Below are positions 59,224-64,000 of a stretch of 64,000 nucleotides of DNA, piece by piece. Positions within the stretch are counted from its first letter, which is position 1, and the number at the start of each line of letters is the position of its first letter. The DNA is from Hyphomicrobiales bacterium (GTDB taxonomy: Bacteria; Pseudomonadota; Alphaproteobacteria; Rhizobiales; Rhizobiaceae): NCBI GenBank assembly GCA_900470805.1, contig UCCA01000018.1, positions 186,001 to 250,000 on the forward strand, written 5' to 3'. The notes beneath the pieces are model-generated. The model did not search any database and had not been told where the DNA came from. It saw nothing but the letters and a program-made list of their open reading frames with translations. Made by a program: the position numbers and the translations under genes.

Positions 59224-60743
59224 GCGTCCTCCGTCTTCTTGTCTACGGCAGCGATCGCCTGGACGATCCGCGAGGTGGTGACATTGTCGCCGGTCAGTTC
59301 GGCCACATGCTCGCGGTCGCGCAATACGAGAATACGTGAACTGTAGGCAATAAGTTCTTCTAATTCCGAGGAAATCACGATCAGCGACATGCCTTTTTCG
59401 CAGAGCTCCTCGATCAGGCGGATAATCTCGGCATGGGCGCCGACATCGATGCCGCGGGTGGGTTCGTCAAGGATCAGGAAGTCAGGATTGGTGGCCAGCC
59501 AGCGGGCGAGAATGGCCTTCTGCTGGTTGCCGCCCGAGAGAAGCCGGATCGGCTTTTCGCGGTCGGTGGTGCGGATATCGAGCGCCTTGATGTACTGGTC
59601 GGCGAGCGCATTCTGCTCGCCGCGCGACAGCGGCCGCGCCCAACCCCGGCGGGCCTGAAGCGCCAGCGCGATGTTCTCGCGGATCGACAGGTCGCCGATG
59701 ATACCATCGGTCTTGCGGTCTTCGGGGCAGAAGCCGAAGCCGGCGCGAATGGCCGCGCGCGGGCTGGAGAGAGCGACCGGCTTGCCGTCGATCTTCGCGG
59801 TGCCGCTATCGGCATTTTCGATACCGAAGAGAAGCTCCGCCGTCTCGGTGCGGCCGGAGCCGAGCAATCCCGCTATGCCGACGACCTCGCCGATGCGAAC
59901 GTCGAGATCGAAAGGCTTGACCTTGCCGCGCTTGCCGTATCCCGCGAAGCTGTATTTCACCGGGCCGGCGGCGACGGTGCGCTCCTTCACGGTGGCTTCC
60001 GCGTGGGCGAGTTCATGGCCGAGCATCATCGATATCAACGCCTGGCGCGGAAGCTCTGATGTGTCACGGGTGCCGACCAGCTTGCCGTTGCGCAGTACCG
60101 TAATGCGGTCGCTGATCTCGTAGACCTGCTCAAGAAAATGGGTGATGAAAACGATCCCCAAGCCGCGCTTCTTCAGATCGCGCAAAATGCCGAAAAGCAT
60201 GGCGACTTCCTGCGCATCGAGGCTGGCCGTCGGTTCGTCGAGGATCAGCACCTTGCCGGAGAGATCGACGGCACGGGCAATCGCGACGACCTGCTGCACG
60301 GCGACAGAGAAACGGTCGAGTTGGGCGGTGACGTCGATCCGCATGCCGTATTGCTCGAGCAACTCACGTGCCTGCCGGTTCATGGCGGCAACGTCGATCA
60401 TGCCGAAGCGTTTCGGCTGGCGTCCGAGAAACAGGTTTTCTGCAACGCTCAAATTGGAAAGGAGGTTGACCTCCTGGTAGACGGTGCCGATGCCGAGCTT
60501 CTGCGCGGCCAGTGTGTCAGCCGGATCGATCTCGGCGCCATCGAGCGTCAGGCTGCCCTCGTCGCGTCGATAGGCACCTGTGATGCACTTGATCAGCGTC
60601 GATTTTCCCGCGCCGTTTTCACCAAGCAGCGCGTGCACCTCGCCCTTGCGAAGGGTGAAATCGACCTTGTCTAGGGCAACGGCGCCGGGGAAGAATTTCG
60701 ATATGCCGGATGCGGCCAGAACGTTCTCGAAATTGTGAATCAT
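59220..60743 (-). CDS. ytfR: Galactofuranose-type ABC ATPase, YtfR
   Basis: 507 residues from the ATG at 60743 with two nucleotide-binding domains (about 8-235 and 258-500). NBD1 has GENGAGKSTLIKC (Walker A), the Q-loop TVYQEVNLLSNLSVAENL and VLILDEPTASLD (Walker B). NBD2 has a degenerate Walker A, GLLGSGRTET, but an intact LSGGNQQKAILARWL signature and FLILDEPTRGIDVG. This is the usual pattern of sugar ATPases such as RbsA and MglA. It lies 120 bases after ytfQ, a gap that contains a stable stem-loop (60822-60850). Confidence 0.93.
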   Translation of the reverse strand: MIHNFENVLAASGISKFFPGAVALDKVDFTLRKGEVHALLGENGAGKSTLIKCITGAYRRDEGSLTLDGAEIDPADTLAAQKLGIGTVYQEVNLLSNLSVAENLFLGRQPKRFGMIDVAAMNRQARELLEQYGMRIDVTAQLDRFSVAVQQVVAIARAVDLSGKVLILDEPTASLDAQEVAMLFGILRDLKKRGLGIVFITHFLEQVYEISDRITVLRNGKLVGTRDTSELPRQALISMMLGHELAHAEATVKERTVAAGPVKYSFAGYGKRGKVKPFDLDVRIGEVVGIAGLLGSGRTETAELLFGIENADSGTAKIDGKPVALSSPRAAIRAGFGFCPEDRKTDGIIGDLSIRENIALALQARRGWARPLSRGEQNALADQYIKALDIRTTDREKPIRLLSGGNQQKAILARWLATNPDFLILDEPTRGIDVGAHAEIIRLIEELCEKGMSLIVISSELEELIAYSSRILVLRDREHVAELTGDNVTTSRIVQAIAAVDKKTEDA

Positions 60744-60821
60744 CAGTTGCGTTTTTCCTGATATTGACCGGCTTGGCCTGATCGCAACCCGACATGATGT
60801 CTGGCAGCCTTCTCGGCAGTT

Positions 60822-60850
60822 CCGCACCGGTCCATGATGGACCGGTGCGG
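60822..60850 (-). promoter_or_regulatory. Stable intra-operon stem-loop between ytfQ and ytfR
   Basis: CCGCACCGGTCCA (60822-60834), loop TGA, TGGACCGGTGCGG (60838-60850) is a perfect 13-bp hairpin 13 bases after the ytfQ stop. There is no T run on the minus strand. It should block 3' decay or attenuate transcription so that the binding protein is made in excess over the membrane components. Confidence 0.65.
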
Positions 60851-60863
60851 TTCGCATGTCAGA

Positions 60864-61826
60864 TCAGTAGCCGAGGCCCTTCTTGGACTCGTAGACCTTC
60901 TTCGGATCGTCAGCCTGCGTGTAGAGCTTCGATTCGGTCTGGATCCACTTGGCCGGAGCCTTCTTGTCCTTCAGGTAGGCGTCGAGCGCGTCGAACGCCG
61001 GGCCAGCCATGTTAGGCGTCAGCTCGACAGTCGCGTTGGCTTCGCCGGCTTCCATGGCCTTGAAGATATCAGGCACGGAGTCGATCGAGACAACGAGGAT
61101 GTCCTTGCCCGGCTTCAAGCCGGCCTCCTTGATCGCCTGGATGCCGCCGACGGCCATGTCATCGTTGTGGGCGTAGAGGGCGCAGATATCCTTGCCGCCG
61201 TTTTCAGCCTTCAGGAAGCTTTCCATGACTTCCTTGCCCTTGGTGCGAGTGAAGTCGCCGGTCTGGCTGCGAACGATCTTGAAGTTCGACTTGCCGGCAA
61301 TCGCTTCCTCGAACCCCTTCTTGCGGGCGATCGCCGGCGACGAGCCGGTGGTGCCCTGAAGTTCGACGATGTTGCACTTCTTGTCGGCGACGGTCTTGAC
61401 CAGCCAATCACCAGCAACCTTGCCTTCGTGGACCTGATCCGACGTCACAGCCGTCAGGTAAAGGTCCTCAGGCGCCTTGATGGTGCGGTCAAGCAGGATG
61501 ACCGGGATATCGGCTTCCTTGGCTTCCTTGAGCACTGCGTCCCAGCCGGTTTCGACGACCGGGGCGAGCAGGATGGCGTTGACGCCCTGCGCGATGAAGG
61601 AGCGGATCGCCTTGATCTGGTTTTCCTGCTTCTGCTGGGCGTCGGCGAACTTCAGGTCGATGCCGCGCTTCTTGGCTTCTTCCTTGGTGACGGTGGTTTC
61701 AGCGGCGCGCCAGCCGGATTCCGAACCGATCTGCGAGAAGCCGACAACAAGCTCGGCGGCCTGCGCCGAACCGAACATGCAGGCAGCAAAAACCGTGGCA
61801 CTCATGAGTGCAGTCTTCAATTTCAT
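60864..61826 (-). CDS. ytfQ: Galactofuranose-binding protein, YtfQ
   Basis: 320 residues from the ATG at 61826 (GGAGGAAATC upstream). Signal peptide about 1-23 (ends AQA). The type I periplasmic binding fold opens ELVVGFSQIGSESGWRAAETT, a pattern specific to YtfQ, and continues LRAFIAQGVNAILLAPVV-like IRSFIAQGVNAILLAPVVETG, AALYAHNDDMA-like ICALYAHNDDMAVGGIQAIKEAG. It captures furanose sugars such as galactofuranose in the periplasm. It heads the operon with ytfR, ytfT, yjfF and gntR. Confidence 0.93.
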   Translation of the reverse strand: MKLKTALMSATVFAACMFGSAQAAELVVGFSQIGSESGWRAAETTVTKEEAKKRGIDLKFADAQQKQENQIKAIRSFIAQGVNAILLAPVVETGWDAVLKEAKEADIPVILLDRTIKAPEDLYLTAVTSDQVHEGKVAGDWLVKTVADKKCNIVELQGTTGSSPAIARKKGFEEAIAGKSNFKIVRSQTGDFTRTKGKEVMESFLKAENGGKDICALYAHNDDMAVGGIQAIKEAGLKPGKDILVVSIDSVPDIFKAMEAGEANATVELTPNMAGPAFDALDAYLKDKKAPAKWIQTESKLYTQADDPKKVYESKKGLGY

Positions 61827-61868
61827 GATTTCCTCCAAAAGCCGCCTCCTCGCGGCACACACTAGGAA

Positions 61869-61882
61869 AATCATATAGTATT
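61869..61882. promoter_or_regulatory. Candidate GntR-regulator site before ytfQ
   Basis: AATCATATAGTATT is an imperfect palindrome (outer AAT/ATT, centre TATA) located 43-56 bases before the ytfQ start. FCD-type GntR regulators bind short A/T-flanked palindromes in such positions. Assignment to the operon's own regulator is inferred. Confidence 0.35.
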
Positions 61883-61916
61883 ACTTTTGTAAATGCAGAT
61901 TCTGGCATGCACCGCA

Positions 61917-61947
61917 GCAAAAAGGGCGCCCGAAACGGGCGCCCTTT
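61917..61947 (-). terminator. Intrinsic terminator of the BMP-type operon
   Basis: AAAGGGCGCCCG (61921-61932), loop AAA, CGGGCGCCCTTT (61936-61947) forms a perfect 12-bp stem. On the minus strand the stem ends in TTTTT, suitable for ending the transcript of the BMP-family gene at 61976. Confidence 0.88.
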
Positions 61948-61975
61948 CGCAAGTGCTAACGGTGCAATGCTGCGA

Positions 61976-63049
61976 TCACTTCGGCAGCTTGTCGTCCACG
62001 CCTTCGACGTAGAAATTCATGCCGAGCAGCGTGCCGTCATCAGCCTTTTCGCCGGCCTTCAGCCAAGGCGTGCCGTCCTGCTTGTTGATCGGGCCGGTGA
62101 ACGGATGCAGCTCGCCGGACTTGATCTTGGCTTCGGTTTCCTGGGCCATTTTCTTCACGTCGTCAGGCATGTTGGTGTAGTCGGCCATCTTCAGGATGTT
62201 GTCCTTCAGTCCGTCCCAGCTCTGCTCCGACTTCCAGGTGCCGTCCAGGAGCGCATGAACGCGCTTGGAGTAGTAGTTGCCCCAGGTGTCGACGATTGCT
62301 GTCAGCTGCGCCTTGGGGCCGGCCGCGATCATGTCGGAGGCCTGACCGAAGGCGTGGATGCCGCGCTCTTCGGCAACCTGCATCGGCGCGGTGGTGTCGG
62401 TGTGCTGCGTCAGCACATCGACGCCCTGGTCGACCATGGCCTTGGCGGCGTCGGCTTCCTTGCCCGGGTCGAACCAGGTGTTGACCCAGATGACCTTGAG
62501 CTTGAAGTCAGGATCGACAGACTTGGCGCCCTGCTCGAAGGCGTTGATGCCCATAACCACTTCCGGAATCGGGAAGGAAGCGATGTAGGCAGCGCCGTGC
62601 TTCTTGGAGGTCTTGGCGGCGATCTGGCCGAGGATGTAGCGGCCTTCGTAGAAGCGCGAGTTGTAGGTCGCGAGGTTCGGGCCGGACTTGTAGCCGGTGC
62701 CGTGCTCGAACTTCACGTCGGGGAACTTGGCGGCAACCTTGACGGTGGCGTCCATGAAGCCGAACGAGGTGGTGAAGATCAGCTTGCAGCCGGAGCGGGC
62801 AAGGCGCTCGATGGCGCGCTCGGCATCCGGGCCTTCAGGCACGTTTTCGAGGTAAGGCGTGTCGATCTTGTCGCCGAATTCCTTCTGGATCTGCTGGCGG
62901 CCGAGGTCATGCGCCTGCGAGTAGCCGCCATCGGTGTGCGAACCGACGTAGACGAAGCAGACCTTGGTCTTGTCCGCAGCCTGAGCGGCTGAACCGACGC
63001 TCAGGATGGCTGCTGCCGAAGCAGCAAATGCGAGTGCTAGTTTTTTCAT
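61976..63049 (-). CDS. BMP-family (nucleoside-type) ABC binding protein
   Basis: 357 residues from the ATG at 63049. Signal peptide about 1-25 (ending AQA). The BMP/PnrA-like domain has VCFVYVGSHTDGGYSQAHDLGR, IFTTSFGFMDATVKVAAKFPDVKFEHGTG in overlapping parts, and IASFPIPEVVMGINAFEQGAK. Family members bind purine nucleosides or related compounds for uptake by permeases of the type encoded upstream at 63099. It is the last gene of its operon and has a terminator. The exact ligand cannot be read. Confidence 0.92.
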   Translation of the reverse strand: MKKLALAFAASAAAILSVGSAAQAADKTKVCFVYVGSHTDGGYSQAHDLGRQQIQKEFGDKIDTPYLENVPEGPDAERAIERLARSGCKLIFTTSFGFMDATVKVAAKFPDVKFEHGTGYKSGPNLATYNSRFYEGRYILGQIAAKTSKKHGAAYIASFPIPEVVMGINAFEQGAKSVDPDFKLKVIWVNTWFDPGKEADAAKAMVDQGVDVLTQHTDTTAPMQVAEERGIHAFGQASDMIAAGPKAQLTAIVDTWGNYYSKRVHALLDGTWKSEQSWDGLKDNILKMADYTNMPDDVKKMAQETEAKIKSGELHPFTGPINKQDGTPWLKAGEKADDGTLLGMNFYVEGVDDKLPK

Positions 63050-63098
63050 TGTTACCTCTGTTGGTTTGAAATTTCCGGACGTCCGTCTCATCTTCTTT

Positions 63099-64000
63099 TT
63101 AACGTTCCGGCACGAAGGGCTTTCCTAAAGACGCAGGCGTGTTGATCAGCGTTGTGCGCCGATTATGGGAAATGATCACGAGAACCACAATAGTGGCCGC
63201 GTAGGGCAGCATCGACAGGAATTGCGCCGGAATACCGATGCCGAAGGCCTGCGCGTGCAGCTGCAAAATCGTGACGGCGCCGAACAGGTAGCCGCCGGCG
63301 AACACCCGCCAGGGACGCCACGAGGCGAAGACGACAAGCGCCAGCGTGATCCAGCCGCGGCCCGACGACATATTCTCCACCCATTGCGGCGTATAGACCA
63401 GCGACAGCTGCGCACCGGCCAAGCCGGCGCAAGCACCACCGAACATCACCGCGAGATAGCGGGTGCGGATAACGCCGATGCCGAGCGCATGCGCGGAGGA
63501 GTGACTGTCGCCGATGGCGCGCAGCTTGAGACCGGCCCGGCTGCGGAACAGGAACCAGCTGACGCCGAAGAGCAGCGCCAGCGACAGGTAAAACGTCAGG
63601 TCCTGGCGAAACAGCACGGAGCCGATGAACGGAATATCCGAGAGATAAGGAATGACGATCGGCGTCAGGCGGACGCCGGGGACGCTGACATAGCCCTCGC
63701 CGAGCATGCCCGACACACCGAGGCCGAGGATGGTCAGCGCCAGGCCAGTGGCGACCTGATTGGCGACCAGCGTCAGCGTCAAGAAGCCGAAGAGCAGCGA
63801 GAACAGGGCACCGGCCCCGATGCCCGCGAGCAGCCCGATATACGGCGAACCCGACATCTGCGCGCCGGCGAAGGCCGCGACCGCGCCCATGATCATCATG
63901 CCCTCGACACCGAGATTGAGGACGCCGGATCGCTCCGTCACCAGTTCGCCCAGCGCGGCGATGACGAGCGGCGTGGAGGCGGTGATGACCGTGAGCAAGA
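63099..64000 (-). CDS. Nucleoside-type ABC permease, 5'-truncated by the window
   Basis: 300 residues are visible on the minus strand; the frame is open to the window edge, so the start is outside. It is a BPD_transp_2 permease with eight to ten helices: LGELVTERSGVLNLGVEGMMIMGAVAAF (overlapping), GLTLTLVANQVATGLAL-like LTLTLVANQVATGLALTILG, and IGDSHSSAHALGIGVIRTRYLAVMFGGA (docking loop, overlapping). It matches the second permease (NupQ/YufQ-like) of BMP-type nucleoside transporters. It lies 49 bases before the binding-protein gene; the ATPase and other permease should be further right. Confidence 0.9.
   Translation of the reverse strand, partial: LLTVITASTPLVIAALGELVTERSGVLNLGVEGMMIMGAVAAFAGAQMSGSPYIGLLAGIGAGALFSLLFGFLTLTLVANQVATGLALTILGLGVSGMLGEGYVSVPGVRLTPIVIPYLSDIPFIGSVLFRQDLTFYLSLALLFGVSWFLFRSRAGLKLRAIGDSHSSAHALGIGVIRTRYLAVMFGGACAGLAGAQLSLVYTPQWVENMSSGRGWITLALVVFASWRPWRVFAGGYLFGAVTILQLHAQAFGIGIPAQFLSMLPYAATIVVLVIISHNRRTTLINTPASLGKPFVPER

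Overview
The window reads as chromosome of an alphaproteobacterium of the order Hyphomicrobiales, most likely Rhizobiaceae (Rhizobium/Agrobacterium-like). The evidence is the GC-rich third codon position, BTLCP, DUF2336, DUF1489 and PilZ/PAS_5 proteins, a perfect CtrA-type box, an EcfG-like stress promoter, and rhizobial-style ABC uptake operons. The species cannot be named from the sequence alone. No rRNA, tRNA, insertion sequence, integrase, prophage or CRISPR array was seen.

Bases 1-27,900 look accessory or niche-specific. A 5'-truncated flavin monooxygenase faces a questin-oxidase-family gene (1-2108). A sugar or polyol module follows (2328-11675). Its leftward arm encodes a DeoR repressor, a HAD phosphatase, an FGGY kinase and a BtpA/SgcQ-family protein. 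Its rightward arm encodes an SDR dehydrogenase and a four-gene CUT1-type ABC importer. Related operator half-sites lie in front of deoR and between the arms. An iron or siderophore block is next (11903-18828): FecI-type sigma, FecR, a TonB-dependent receptor with an STN signalling domain, a FhuD-like binding protein and a fused FhuB permease, with no FhuC ATPase in view. Then come a PRC-barrel stress gene, an L,D-transpeptidase, a class III cyclase, a sulfonate-type ABC operon with an FMN monooxygenase, and small conserved genes.

Bases 28,000-56,400 are mostly conserved housekeeping sequence: thrS, yidD, a NifU-like scaffold, folE, hisI, a patatin, a CBS protein, a rhomboid protease, PAS and PilZ proteins, an aminopeptidase-like hydrolase, a BTLCP peptidase, a SPOR-tailed D,D-carboxypeptidase, sdaA, a MerR regulator, mgtE, a peptide-deformylase homologue lacking metal ligands, glmS and glmU.

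Bases 56,474-64,000 hold a galactofuranose-type ABC operon (ytfQ-ytfR-ytfT-yjfF-gntR) and the end of a BMP/nucleoside-type ABC operon that runs off the window.

The most notable non-genic signals are these: a likely small RNA on the minus strand near 39130-39300; a MerR operator overlapping its own promoter (50137-50164); the DeoR operator cluster (3219-3247); a CtrA box (42874-42888); an AT-rich repeat cluster (41963-42048); two perfect inverted repeats (29217-29255, 45736-45770); and stem-loops directly after two solute-binding-protein genes inside operons.
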